From contig CAWCEP010000010.1 of the NCBI GenBank assembly GCA_963794615.1, forward strand, positions 1 through 64,000: 64,000 nt of DNA, given 5' to 3'. The translations under genes and the position numbers were made by a program. Within the stretch, counting starts at the first letter, position 1. Each line of letters starts with the position of its first letter. Below are positions 33,309 to 42,100 of the stretch, in pieces. Source of the stretch: Chersky-840 sp963794615 (GTDB taxonomy: Bacteria; Actinomycetota; Acidimicrobiia; Acidimicrobiales; UBA8190). Below the pieces are notes generated by a model. The model had not been told where the DNA came from. It was given only the letters and a program-made list of their open reading frames with translations, and searched no databases.

Positions 33309-34309
33309 GACGGGAGGATGCCCTCCACCACGGTATCGGGGAAGTAGCGGTGATGGTGTGCACCGGTGACCTCGTAGATCGCGGTGCCGTGGCGGCCGTC
33401 GTCGGTGTGCACGCGCATCTGGTTGAGCCCACCGCGGTGGAAGGGCTCGTAGGGACGATCGAAAGTGCCCTCGGCATCGACTGCGATCCGACGCCCGCCC
33501 TCGAGGGTGAAGACGCACTGGCCGCGCAGCCCGGCGACCGACTCGCCGTGCTCGCCGAACGGGCTCGGTGCGCCGTCGACCCCCACCCACTCCATGGCGT
33601 GGGAGAAGTCGATGAGTGGCACCGGCTCCGAGCCGTCGGCGCCGGCCCAACAGCCGTCGGTGAAGACCCGGGTGCCGTTGGCCAGTTCCCAATGCCAGAC
33701 GCCGAGGAACCCGTCGGGCAGCTGGATCTGGAACCAGAGCCACAGAGGACAGCGTGCGTGGTTGCGGACGCCCCACGAGTGATCGCGTTGGCCCCACCAG
33801 TCGTCTACCGAACGAGTGAGCCCGTCTACGGTGTACGTACCGCGGTAGGTTCCCGATTGGAGCATATGGCTCTGATCCCAGATGAGCTCGTCACCGGCGC
33901 GCATGGTGCCGCGTCGCAGACCGTAGGGCTTGGTCCGAGCTCGGAAGGTGAGGTCCATACCGATCTCGCAGCGGTCCGGATCGGCCCACAGCTGCAACTC
34001 CTCGAAGGGCTGTACGACGTGGACGCGCGCCGCGCCCACGTCGGTGGTGTGTGGATCCCCGTGGTACGGGCGGGAGTGGTGGCCGATGAGCTGGACGCCC
34101 CCGACCCGGCCCATCTGGAGCGAGTCCATCGACGACAGCTGTGGATAATGCGCCAGCGTGAGGAACAGGATGTCGCCCAGGGCGTCGGGCCGGTGGACTG
34201 CGAAGAAGTAGCTCTCACGCCAGTGGGGGTGGTGGTGCAGGACGTTCGGCAATGGTTCGGGGATCTGGTGGACGAAGTGCTCGTCCATGGCGGTCAGCGG
34301 TTGGGCCAT
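33305..34309 (-). CDS. CrtC/AttH-like lipocalin-fold protein of unknown function
   Basis: The protein has 334 residues. It is rich in Trp and beta strands: HWRESYFFAVHRPDALGDILFLTLAHYP, VGAARVHVVQPFEELQLWAD, DDWWGQRDHSWGVRNH, and RCPLWLWFQIQLPDGFLGVWHWEL. GQRDHSWGVR is a strongly conserved motif in a family of actinobacterial proteins related to CrtC/AttH hydroxylase-hydratase lipocalin pairs. It is translationally coupled with the phosphotransferase. The pair probably acts on the same hydrophobic substrate. Confidence 0.7.
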   Translation of the reverse strand: MAQPLTAMDEHFVHQIPEPLPNVLHHHPHWRESYFFAVHRPDALGDILFLTLAHYPQLSSMDSLQMGRVGGVQLIGHHSRPYHGDPHTTDVGAARVHVVQPFEELQLWADPDRCEIGMDLTFRARTKPYGLRRGTMRAGDELIWDQSHMLQSGTYRGTYTVDGLTRSVDDWWGQRDHSWGVRNHARCPLWLWFQIQLPDGFLGVWHWELANGTRVFTDGCWAGADGSEPVPLIDFSHAMEWVGVDGAPSPFGEHGESVAGLRGQCVFTLEGGRRIAVDAEGTFDRPYEPFHRGGLNQMRVHTDDGRHGTAIYEVTGAHHHRYFPDTVVEGILPS

Positions 34310-34408
34310 GGCAACGGGACTCCTCGGGCAAGTTCGTAATTCGAGATTCGGCGTCAGCGGATCGAACCGTGGACACCAGGGTAGGCGAGGACCAGAGCGC
34401 CATACCGA

Positions 34409-34942
34409 TTAGTCGGACCGCTCCAGGACCCAGCGCGTGGTCACCTGGCGGAAGTTGATCGGTCCGGGAATGGTCTCGTGACTCAACAGGTAGGTGAACC
34501 CTGCTCGCTGGAGGGTTCGATTCGGTGCCACATTCAGTGCATTTGGCTCGCAATAGAGACGTTTTAGTGAAAACACCTCGAAGTATCTCGACGCGGACAG
34601 CGTCACGAAGCTCGTACCGAGGCCTCGGCGCCGATGCGACGGCTCGACAATGTGAAGGTGCATGAACGCTTGGTCACCGAAGTCGATGTGGTCGAGTGAG
34701 CTGAAGCCAATCGCCTGACCATCGAGCTCCCACAGAAGCGAGTAATGCTCTCGTTCCTTCAGGGGTCGCCCGTAGTCCCGCTCGTGAAAGGACCGCCAGG
34801 CTTCCGGTGTGGGCAGCAGCTTGCGGTCAACCCCCAGAGCCAGCAGGTAGTCATCCGAGGCATCGTGGAAGTACCTGATCCGAAACCCCACCTCGGATAA
34901 CGCCATCTCCCTGACCGAGGCCCCCTCCGCAACGTTGGACAC
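34409..34942 (-). CDS. GNAT N-acetyltransferase
   Basis: The protein has 177 residues. FMHLHIVEPSHRRRGLGTSFVTLSASRYFEVF is acetyl-CoA motif A (RRRGLG), and LYCEPNALNVAPNRTLQRAGFTYLL is motif B of ribosomal-protein-type acetyltransferases. The middle has LLWELDGQAIGFSSLDHI. The start may be ATG 34942 or, 12 codons later, the Met before ALSEVGFRI. It is divergent from the thioesterase with almost no spacer, so one of the two starts is probably further inside. Confidence 0.82.
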   Translation of the reverse strand: MSNVAEGASVREMALSEVGFRIRYFHDASDDYLLALGVDRKLLPTPEAWRSFHERDYGRPLKEREHYSLLWELDGQAIGFSSLDHIDFGDQAFMHLHIVEPSHRRRGLGTSFVTLSASRYFEVFSLKRLYCEPNALNVAPNRTLQRAGFTYLLSHETIPGPINFRQVTTRWVLERSD

Positions 34943-34959
34943 TGCCGCGATTCTCGTCG

Positions 34960-35454
34960 ATGCGCCAGGACGCTGCCAGCATTCCGTTCAGACCAGATCT
35001 AGAGTCGGTGGTTGTGACTTCGTCCGCAGATCCTGCCGATCCAGTCGAGAGAGCACGTTGGGCGACCGAGTTCTTCGGTCCCCTCGTGCCAGGTCAGCTT
35101 GGATGTGTCTTCGACCACTCCGCCAAGGATCTGGTTCTTGGGCACATCGATGTCACCGAAGCGCTTATTGCAGGGACCGGCTTTCTGTTTGCGCCTGCCG
35201 TCATCGCTCTCGCCGACACATGCGCAGCAATCGGATGCGGCAACAACATTGCTGAAGGCGAGTCGTTCACGACGATCGAGCTGAAGTCGAACTTCCTTTC
35301 GTCAGCCCGTGTCGGCGAGCGCGTGTCGTGTAGATGCCAACCCGCTCATATTGGGCGCCAGACCCACGTCTGGGATGCCGAGGTGGCGAACGACTCGACC
35401 GGACGCCGCATGGCGCTCTTCCGATGTACGCAGATGGTCCTCTCGCCGAAGTGA
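34960..35454 (+). CDS. PaaI-type hotdog-fold thioesterase
   Basis: The protein has up to 164 residues. The hotdog fold is visible: LGHIDVTEALIAGTGFLFAPAVIALADTCAAIGC (long hot-dog helix), FTTIELKSNFLSSARVGERVSCRCQPAHIGRQTHVWDAEV and RRMALFRCTQMVLS. The catalytic Asp lies in LADTCA as in PaaI/YdiI proteins. A TANNNT box (TAGAGT, 35000-35005) lies 8 nt before GTG 35014, so the true start may be that codon and the transcript leaderless. Likely hydrolyses acyl-CoA thioesters. Confidence 0.85.
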   Translation: MRQDAASIPFRPDLESVVVTSSADPADPVERARWATEFFGPLVPGQLGCVFDHSAKDLVLGHIDVTEALIAGTGFLFAPAVIALADTCAAIGCGNNIAEGESFTTIELKSNFLSSARVGERVSCRCQPAHIGRQTHVWDAEVANDSTGRRMALFRCTQMVLSPK

Positions 35455-35532
35455 CGAACTGAGACGCGGACTAGGTCAATTGGTGCCACCGAACTGGGAA
35501 CCCACGACGTCACGCCATGGGAGTCCGGCACC

Positions 35533-36051
35533 GTGATCCTTCCCAAAGTCCGCGACCCCCGCTTCATTACCATCCGCCGTGGGGGGACCCTGACGGACTC
35601 CGACCATCGGCTCCTGGCTTTGTGGGCCGCCGTGTGTGCGGAGCACGTGCTGAACCACTTTGAGTCGGTGCAGCCCTCGGACCCGAGACCCCGCGAGGCG
35701 ATCGAGCAGGTTCGGGCATGGGCATATGGCCAAATCCGGATGTCTCAGTCCCGAGCGGCGGGTGGCCATGCCATGGCTGCAGCACGAGTCTTAAGCGGAG
35801 CACCCCGGTACGCGGCATTTGCCGCCGGCCAAGCGGCTGTGGTGGCGCATGTCGCTGCGCACGAGCTCGGTGCGGCGGCGTACGCGATCAAGGCCGTGCG
35901 TGCCGCGTCCCCTGGACGAGAGGCGCAGGGCGCCGGCAGGCTCGAGTGCCATTGGCAGCGTGAACAGCTCCCGGATTGCCTCCGTGCGCTCGTCCTCGAG
36001 GATCAGCGGTTGCGAAACGAGATCTGCTGGTCGGTCTTCGACTTGTCTTGA
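35533..36051 (+). CDS. Imm5-like putative immunity protein
   Basis: The protein has 172 residues from GTG 35533. It is almost wholly helical and Ala-rich, with the pattern DHRLLALWAAVCAEHVLNHFE, REAIEQVRAWAYGQIRM, VVAHVAAHELGAAAYAIKAV and WQREQLPDCLRALVL. This DHRLLALWAA-CAEHVL / H-A-H-E-LGAAAYA arrangement is that of Imm-5-like domain proteins, which bioinformatic surveys place among toxin-immunity partners. No toxin gene is adjacent, so the immunity role is inference from family name only. Confidence 0.8.
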   Translation: MILPKVRDPRFITIRRGGTLTDSDHRLLALWAAVCAEHVLNHFESVQPSDPRPREAIEQVRAWAYGQIRMSQSRAAGGHAMAAARVLSGAPRYAAFAAGQAAVVAHVAAHELGAAAYAIKAVRAASPGREAQGAGRLECHWQREQLPDCLRALVLEDQRLRNEICWSVFDLS

Positions 36052-36094
36052 ATGGTCCATCTCCGTAAGCGCCACGTGCGCGACGATTGTCGGT

Positions 36095-36598
36095 ATGCCT
36101 GCCTGGGAGACCCACTGGCATAGACACCCCGGAGTGCGATCGGGCGATCAGCTGTCGATCGGTGAACGGGCGGCAGATCGCATGCGAAACATGATGGGAT
36201 CGTGGCCCTTTGTGTTCTCTTTCTTCGGCGTCATGGGTGCGTGGGTGATCATCAACACGGTCCTGCTCCAGCGCATCATCCATCACAAGGCATTCGACGC
36301 GTACCCCTACATCCTCTTGAACCTGTTTCTTTCGATGCTCGCAGGTGTTCAGGCTGCGGCCCTTCTCATTGCAGCCAAGCGGGCCGACGCAATTTCATCG
36401 GAGATCGCGCTGCACACCGAGAAGAACACGGAGGACACAAAGACCCTTATCCAAGAGAACAGCGCCCTGATCGCACAGATCAAGACGAACACCGACCTCC
36501 TCGAGGAGATCCACCTCCACGTCGCAAACATCGGCAAGAAGGTTGGGGCCGAGCTGGGCCGTTTTGTTCCCGGCGAGACACCTCCGCCGGGGGGCTGA
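36095..36598 (+). CDS. DUF1003-family membrane protein
   Basis: The protein has 167 residues from ATG 36095. ERAADRMRNMMGSWPFVFSFFGVMGAWVIINTVLL and the pattern AFDAYPYILLNLFLSMLAGVQAAALLIA (two helices separated by the FDxYPFILLN loop) define DUF1003. After that come SSEIALHTEKNTEDTKTLIQEN and a coiled-coil tail. Function unknown; members are two-helix membrane proteins with cytoplasmic coiled coils. The gene follows the Imm5-like gene by 43 bp in the same direction. Confidence 0.88.
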   Translation: MPAWETHWHRHPGVRSGDQLSIGERAADRMRNMMGSWPFVFSFFGVMGAWVIINTVLLQRIIHHKAFDAYPYILLNLFLSMLAGVQAAALLIAAKRADAISSEIALHTEKNTEDTKTLIQENSALIAQIKTNTDLLEEIHLHVANIGKKVGAELGRFVPGETPPPGG

Positions 36599-36786
36599 GC
36601 GAGGACTGCACCGCCAGCGGTGCTCCCGGTTCGCCTCGATATCCCTGGCGTTGGTGAGACTGCCTGACTTAGAACCGACTGGACCCGGGCTGGCGTCCGG
36701 GTCGTGCGGGTTGAGGGTACGGTGCAGAATTGGATCAAGCATTCCAGTTGGCCACACGGTTGGACTGAGAAGGAGATGGGGTTGGG

Positions 36787-37878
36787 GTGAGCTTCACACC
36801 GTACAACCGGCCCGTTCGAGCCGCGTTCGTCGGGCTGGGCCGCATCTACGACCTAAATGTGCGCGCCTATGTCGACAATCCCGACGTAGAGGTTGTCGCC
36901 CTCGTCGACCCGAGCGAGGAACGTCGGACCGAGCGGCAGGCGGACTGGCCCGGTGCGCAAACCTTCGCCTCGGTGGGCGAGCTGGCCGCGAGCGATGTCG
37001 AGGTGGATGCCGTCGAGGCGTTGCTGCCCATCCCGCTGCACACCGAAGGAGTGATCGAGCTCCTTCGTCATGGGTGGCACGTCAACCTACAGAAGCCAAT
37101 GTGCAACGACCTGGCTGACGCAGGGAGAATGCTCTCCACCGCCAGCGACAATGACCGACTGTTACGGGTCATGGAGAACTACATCTTCTACGAGCCCCTG
37201 GTGAGGCTGAAAGACGTGGTGGCCTCTGGCGCGCTGGGCGAGATTACCGGGTACCACATGAAGATGGTGGGTAGCGGGCGCGGGGGCTGGGACGTCCCCA
37301 TGAGCAGTTACCAGTGGCAATTTCAGCAGATGCAGTCGGGCCGCGGCATCCTCGTCTTCGATGACGGGTGGCACAAGCTGGCCACCGCCATTTGGCTCTT
37401 CGGCCCGATCCGCGAGGTGCGAGCATGGGTGGGATCCACGGAGATTGTGCCAGGCGTCGAGATGGACGCTCCCAGCACCATTGTGTGGGAACACGGCAGC
37501 GGGGTGCGCGGGGTGTGGGACATCACCCTGGCGATCGACATGTACCTGCGCTCCGACTACTACACCAATGACGAACGCTGGGAAGTGACCGGGCGGCGCG
37601 GCTACGCCCGGGTGAACCGGTGCACCGGTCGAGGTATCCAACAGCCCAGCCTCGAGGTGTACGCCGATGGGGAGATGCGGTCCTACCACGCCCTCGATGA
37701 CGACTGGGCCAGCAGTTTCCGCGATTCCGGTCGCCACTGGCTCCGGTGGCTCCACACTGGCGAGGGGCCCATGCTGTGGAGCGGTGCCGAAGCGGTGGAT
37801 GTGCTGCGATTCGCCTTGGCCATCTACGCAAGCAGCGCCAGAGGCGGTGTCGGCATGGACCCGACGTCGCTCGAGTAA
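36787..37878 (+). CDS. Gfo/Idh/MocA-family NAD(P)-dependent oxidoreductase
   Basis: The protein has 363 residues from GTG 36787, preceded by AAGGAG. The Rossmann motif is RAAFVGLGRIYDLNVRAYV, then VEVVALVDPSEERR. Instead of the usual EKP motif it has HVNLQKPMCNDL (QKP), which keeps the catalytic Lys. The C-terminal alpha/beta domain has EITGYHMKMVGSGRGGWDVP and ILVFDDGWHKLATAIWLFG, where D-x-G-x-H supplies the substrate-binding His. Such enzymes oxidise or reduce sugars and related polyols. Confidence 0.9.
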   Translation: MSFTPYNRPVRAAFVGLGRIYDLNVRAYVDNPDVEVVALVDPSEERRTERQADWPGAQTFASVGELAASDVEVDAVEALLPIPLHTEGVIELLRHGWHVNLQKPMCNDLADAGRMLSTASDNDRLLRVMENYIFYEPLVRLKDVVASGALGEITGYHMKMVGSGRGGWDVPMSSYQWQFQQMQSGRGILVFDDGWHKLATAIWLFGPIREVRAWVGSTEIVPGVEMDAPSTIVWEHGSGVRGVWDITLAIDMYLRSDYYTNDERWEVTGRRGYARVNRCTGRGIQQPSLEVYADGEMRSYHALDDDWASSFRDSGRHWLRWLHTGEGPMLWSGAEAVDVLRFALAIYASSARGGVGMDPTSLE

Positions 37879-38124
37879 CGATCCGGCGATCGTGCCTCAA
37901 CGGCATTGGTGGTCGACGGTGGGTGTCGGGTCGGTCGCAAAGAACGACACGATCGAGGTACCAAGCGAGGTAACCGGCTGATCCGGGCGAAGCGAAACTG
38001 GAGTTGGGCCGCGGGATCGCTGGCTGAGTGCCTCGTACTGAGATGGTGCCCGGTCGGTGATCTTCACCCCGTCTACCCAGTACAAGCCGAGGAGGTCGGG
38101 ACCCGACTCTGGACGTCCTACGGG

Positions 38125-38157
38125 GGGTTAGCCCTACCTGCCACTGGGGGCTAACCC
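38125..38157. promoter_or_regulatory. 10-bp perfect inverted repeat (operator or terminator-like hairpin)
   Basis: GGGTTAGCCC (38125-38134) and GGGCTAACCC (38148-38157) pair exactly around a 13-nt loop. No T-run follows, so it fits an operator about 50 bp upstream of the ABC promoter at least as well as a terminator. The downstream response regulator may be the binder; that is speculation. Confidence 0.45.
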
Positions 38158-38206
38158 GATCCGAACAACGCCGACTAGCGGTATTCCCCTGTAGCCGGTC
38201 ACGGCT

Positions 38207-38212
38207 TACCGT
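38207..38212 (+). promoter_or_regulatory. -10 box of a probable leaderless promoter
   Basis: TACCGT (TANNNT) ends 7 nt before ATG 38220. There is no ribosome binding site between them. Confidence 0.4.
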
Positions 38213-38219
38213 TGACTTG

Positions 38220-39158
38220 ATGATTACTGCACACTCATTGACCAAGCGCTATGGCGCAAAGACAGCTGTGGACAACCTGACGTTTGAGGTCCCACCCGGT
38301 GAGGTCACCGGATTCCTGGGGCCGAACGGATCGGGTAAGTCGACGACGATGCGGATGATCATGGGCCTCGACCTCCCCGACTCGGGATCGGCGCTGATCG
38401 GAGGCAGGCCTTTCTCCGAGTTGGCGTGGCCCCTACGGGAGGTCGGCGGACTACTGGATGCGAAAGCGTTCCACCCCGCTCGCACGGCCCGCAACCACCT
38501 GCGGTGGCTGGCCGCAAGCAACGATATCCCGCTCCGCCGGGTCGATGAGGTCCTGGACCAGGTCGGGTTGAGCTCCGTCGCCGGACGGAGGGCGGGGAAG
38601 TTCTCGCTCGGTATGAGCCAACGCCTCGGTATGGCTGCAACTCTGCTGGGCGACCCGGGTGTATTGCTGTTCGACGAGCCCGTCAACGGCCTCGATCCCG
38701 AGGGCATCCGCTGGGTTCGTCATTTTCTCCGCAATCTCGCTGCGGAGGGTCGCACCGTGTTCGTGTCCAGCCACCTGATCAGCGAGATGGCGCTCACCGC
38801 TGATCGGCTGGTCGTGATCGGTAGGGGTCGGTTGATCGCGGACACCAGCGTGGCCGATTTCGTGGGCAGGAGCGGCCGCGGCGCCGTCAAGCTCGTCACA
38901 CCCGATCTAGCCGCGTTCACGTCAGCGCTCACCGCGGCCGGGGCCGAGGTCGGCGACGGAGACAGCAGCTCTCTGATCATCGAGGGGTTGACAGCGGTGC
39001 AGATCGGCGACGTGGCCGCGGGTGAAGGCCTTCGAGTGCACGAACTGACACCGATCACGGCGTCGTTGGAGGACGCCTTCATGGAACTGACCCAAGACGA
39101 AGTGGAATACCGACCTTCCACGATGACCAATGCGGCCGCTATCGGCCCGAAGGAGTGA
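38220..39158 (+). CDS. ABC transporter ATP-binding protein (BcrA/antibiotic-exporter type)
   Basis: The protein has 312 residues from ATG 38220. It opens MITAHSLTKRYGAKTAVDNLTFEV. Walker A is GPNGSGKST, the signature motif is FSLGMSQRLGMA, Walker B is VLLFDEPVNGLDPEG, and VSSHLISEMA supplies the H-loop. The C-terminal domain matches exporter ATPases of the bacitracin/lantibiotic type. Its stop overlaps the GTG of the permease gene. It is followed by a two-component system in the same operon. Confidence 0.92.
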   Translation: MITAHSLTKRYGAKTAVDNLTFEVPPGEVTGFLGPNGSGKSTTMRMIMGLDLPDSGSALIGGRPFSELAWPLREVGGLLDAKAFHPARTARNHLRWLAASNDIPLRRVDEVLDQVGLSSVAGRRAGKFSLGMSQRLGMAATLLGDPGVLLFDEPVNGLDPEGIRWVRHFLRNLAAEGRTVFVSSHLISEMALTADRLVVIGRGRLIADTSVADFVGRSGRGAVKLVTPDLAAFTSALTAAGAEVGDGDSSSLIIEGLTAVQIGDVAAGEGLRVHELTPITASLEDAFMELTQDEVEYRPSTMTNAAAIGPKE

Positions 39159-39958
39159 TCGAGATGGCTGAGGTCATCCAGACCGTCCCCGGGGGGCACT
39201 ACCGCCTCAAGCATGTGGTCAAGTCCGAAATCCTGAAGGTCCTGACCCTGCCCTCGACCGCGATAACGCTCGGCGTGACGATCGTCGCCGCATTGTTGGT
39301 GACAGGGCTGGTCACCCACAATGCCATGTCCCGCGGTCCCGGCTTCGACGCCACCCAGGCCGCGCTGACCGGCATGATCGTCGCCGGCCTGACCGGTGGT
39401 GTCTTCGGAGCCTTGCTCATCACCGCCGAGTACTCGAGCGGCACCATCCGTGCCACGCTGGCCGCGACCTCGAAACGCCCCATCCTGCTGGCCGCCAAGA
39501 TCGCCGTGACCGCGTCGGCCGCGCTGGTCTTCTGCGAGCTGCTCAGCTTCATCTCGTTCTTCCTCGGCCAGGCCATTCTCTCCGGCCGTGGGGTTGCCTC
39601 GGTGAGCCTGGGGTCGCCCGGCGCGCTCCGGGCGGTGTTCATGACCGGGTTGTTCATATCTCTCTTGGCCCTCATGTCCTTCGGTTTCGGGCTCATCTGC
39701 CGGAGTACCGCGGCAGCCATCTCCACGTTCGCCGGCGTCGTCTTCGTGCTCCCGCTCGTGATGCACGCCATCTCCGAGTCCGCCGATCGGTACCTACCGA
39801 CCAACATTCTCACCAACTCGATCATGTCCACCGTGAACCAGGGATCAGTCGGGCCACACCTACCGCTCTCGCCGGGCATAGGGTTGTCGCTGATGGCCGT
39901 CTACGCCACGATCGCCGTGGCCGCTGGTGCGGTGCTATTCATGAGGCGAGACGCCTGA
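39155..39958 (+). CDS. ABC-2-type transporter permease
   Basis: The protein has 267 residues from GTG 39155 (GTGA overlap). Six helices are visible, beginning AITLGVTIVAALLVTGLVT and TGMIVAGLTGGVFGALLITAEYSSGTIRATLAAT; the EYSSGTIRATL motif after helix 2 is characteristic of ABC-2 permeases of the BcrB type. It is the membrane part of the exporter powered by the upstream ATPase. Confidence 0.88.
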   Translation: MIEMAEVIQTVPGGHYRLKHVVKSEILKVLTLPSTAITLGVTIVAALLVTGLVTHNAMSRGPGFDATQAALTGMIVAGLTGGVFGALLITAEYSSGTIRATLAATSKRPILLAAKIAVTASAALVFCELLSFISFFLGQAILSGRGVASVSLGSPGALRAVFMTGLFISLLALMSFGFGLICRSTAAAISTFAGVVFVLPLVMHAISESADRYLPTNILTNSIMSTVNQGSVGPHLPLSPGIGLSLMAVYATIAVAAGAVLFMRRDA

Positions 39959-39983
39959 ACCGGGCCAGCACCGAGGGGGCTGG

Positions 39984-41309
39984 GTGCAGATTCAGATCCC
40001 GCAGGAGCGAGCCGAGCAGACCAAGCACTTGGTCCTTCGCATCGGAAGGCAACCGTTCGAGAGGCGCAGCTGGGCGGAGCTGGGGTATCTTCCTCTGCAG
40101 TTCTGTCCTGGCCTTTGTGGCGGTATCCGCCCTTGGAGCACTGGGGATCGCCGGACTCGCCCTCTCAGTGGTATTCCTCGGCGTCCTTATCCTCGCTGGC
40201 GGCCTTCGGGCCGCCCGCCGGCTCGGCCGTTGGCAGCGGGGGCTCGCCTGGCGGTTGCTGGGTGAGGACATCTCCGAGCCCGACCCCGGCACCGCCCGTC
40301 CCGGGCTCTTCGGGTGGTTGCGCGCGTCGTTCAGTGACTGGGCCGGTTGGCGGGCGGTGGGCTATTTCGTGGCCAAGGTGCCGCTCACCATTTTCGGTGC
40401 CTGGTTCGCGCTGAGCATATGGGTGGAGGCACTCTTCGGCGTCACCTCGCCCTTGACGGGTGGCTCAGCCAGGTTCGGTGCCTTCGGCCGACTCCTCCTC
40501 CATCCCGGCGGCGGCGTTCCATCACGGGCCGGCGTGTTCGTGACCGGGGTCGTGTTGCTTTTCATCGCTCCCTGGACGATGAGACTGGTGGTCTACGTCG
40601 ACGGGCGGATGATGCACCTTCTCCTCGGTCCCGGCGCGTCAGCGTCCAGGTTGAGAAGTCTCGAGCAGTCGAGGTCGAAGACACTCGACGCAGCCACCGC
40701 TACCCTCCGACGTATCGAGCGCGACCTTCATGACGGCACCCAGGCCCAGCTGGTGGCTCTGGCGATGCGGCTCGGCCAGGCCAAGGAAAAGCTCGACGAC
40801 GTCGTCGCCCAGGACCAAACGGCCGACGTTGCTGCCGTCCGCCGCCTCGTGGACGAAGCCCACCGGGGCGCGAAGGAGGCCATCACCGACCTACGCGACC
40901 TGGCGCGTGGCATCCACCCGCCGGCACTCGACACCGGGCTGGAAAACGCCCTCGCCACCCTTGCCGCACGCAGCCCGGTTCCCACCGAAGTGACGGTGGC
41001 GATCCAGGCCCGGCCCACTCCCGCCCTCGAAGCCATCAGCTACTTCTGCGCCGCTGAGCTGCTCGCCAACGTCGCCCAGCACGCCCACGCATCCCGCGCC
41101 CTCCTGACCTGTGCCCAGCACGGACCTTGGCTGAGGATCGTGGTACGAGACAACGGGCGAGGCGGCGCTGCGCTCACCGGGGCGGCCCGTCCTCGAGCGG
41201 TCTGGCCGGCCTCGCCGACCGGGTCGGTGCCGTCGACGGGCACCTGAGCATCGTTAGCCCTCCGGGCGGCCCTACCGCCGTCACGGTCGACCTGCCTTCG
41301 TACTCCTGA
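39984..41309 (+). CDS. NarL-type sensor histidine kinase (frameshifted near both ends)
   Basis: The gene probably starts at GTG 39984 (VQIQIPQERAEQTKHL, then RSWAELGYLPLQ) and shifts frame near 40100. It is open from 40117 to about 41175 and shifts again into the frame ending SSGLAGLADRVGAVDGHL and VTVDLPSYS at 41309. Two sensor blocks with transmembrane helices precede the HisKA_3 motif RRIERDLHDGTQAQLVALAM (phospho-acceptor His) and the ATPase domain with AELLANVAQHAHASRALL (N box) and RDNGRGGA (G1). The shifts remove the normal start and the last ATPase strands. It would phosphorylate the response regulator encoded 3 bp downstream. Confidence 0.85.
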
Positions 41310-41311
41310 GC

Positions 41312-41974
41312 ATGGCCAGAGCCGACGCCATCACCGTGGTCATTGCCGAGGACTCTGCAATCCTGCGCGACGGGTTGGTCCAGCTTCTGACGGACCGAGG
41401 CTTCAATGTGACTTTGGCCGTAAGCGATGGCATCAGCCTTGAGCGAGCTGTGGCCGAAAATCCACCCGATGTGGCAGTCGTCGATATCCGCATGCCACCC
41501 ACCTTCACCGATGAGGGGCTTCGAGCTGCTCTCGCGCTGCGCCAGAATCATCCAGACGTAGGCATCCTCCTGTTCTCCCAATACATCGAGACCCGCTATG
41601 CCGCCGAGTTGCTGGCCGGCGGCGCCGGTGGGATCGGTTACCTGCTCAAGGACAGAGTCGCAGACGTCACCGACTTCGTGGAGGCCTTGATCCGGGTGGC
41701 GTCAGGAGGCACGGCCCTCGACCCGGAGGTCGTCACGCAGCTGATGGGGGCCTCTCGCCGCACCGAGAAACTGGCCGGGTTGAGCAGCCGGGAACGGGAA
41801 GTCCTGGAACTCATGGCGGAAGGGCGAACCAACTCAGCCATCGCCGCCAGCCTTGTGATCTCGGAGGGGGCGGTCGAGAAGCACGTGGCCAGCATCTTCT
41901 CCAAGCTGAACCTACCGGCGACCTCCACCGATCACCGTCGGGTGCTGGCCGTTCTCAGATACCTCGAGGAATAA
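41312..41974 (+). CDS. NarL/LuxR-type response regulator
   Basis: The protein has 220 residues. The receiver domain has the acidic pair E13-D14, the phospho-acceptor Asp58 in VAVVDIRMPP, and Lys112. A LuxR-type helix-turn-helix follows (SSREREVLELMAEGRTNSAIAASLVISEGAVEKHVASIFSKL). It ends the ABC-ABC-kinase-regulator operon and probably activates that operon in response to the substrate the exporter removes. Confidence 0.93.
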   Translation: MARADAITVVIAEDSAILRDGLVQLLTDRGFNVTLAVSDGISLERAVAENPPDVAVVDIRMPPTFTDEGLRAALALRQNHPDVGILLFSQYIETRYAAELLAGGAGGIGYLLKDRVADVTDFVEALIRVASGGTALDPEVVTQLMGASRRTEKLAGLSSREREVLELMAEGRTNSAIAASLVISEGAVEKHVASIFSKLNLPATSTDHRRVLAVLRYLEE

Positions 41975-42100
41975 CAGATTTCTGAGCGCCGGCAGGCACG
42001 GGATTACGAGTTGATCGCGGCATTCGGCTTCATGGCACCGGGGTCGTTGCTGGAGGAAAGTAGATCGCTCGTCTTGACGAGATCATCCTCAGCGACACGG

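Larger units (their letters stand above)
37879..38219. other. intergenic region upstream of the ABC/two-component operon
   Basis: No gene is supported. It contains an inverted repeat at 38125-38157 and the promoter region of the downstream operon. Confidence 0.4.
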
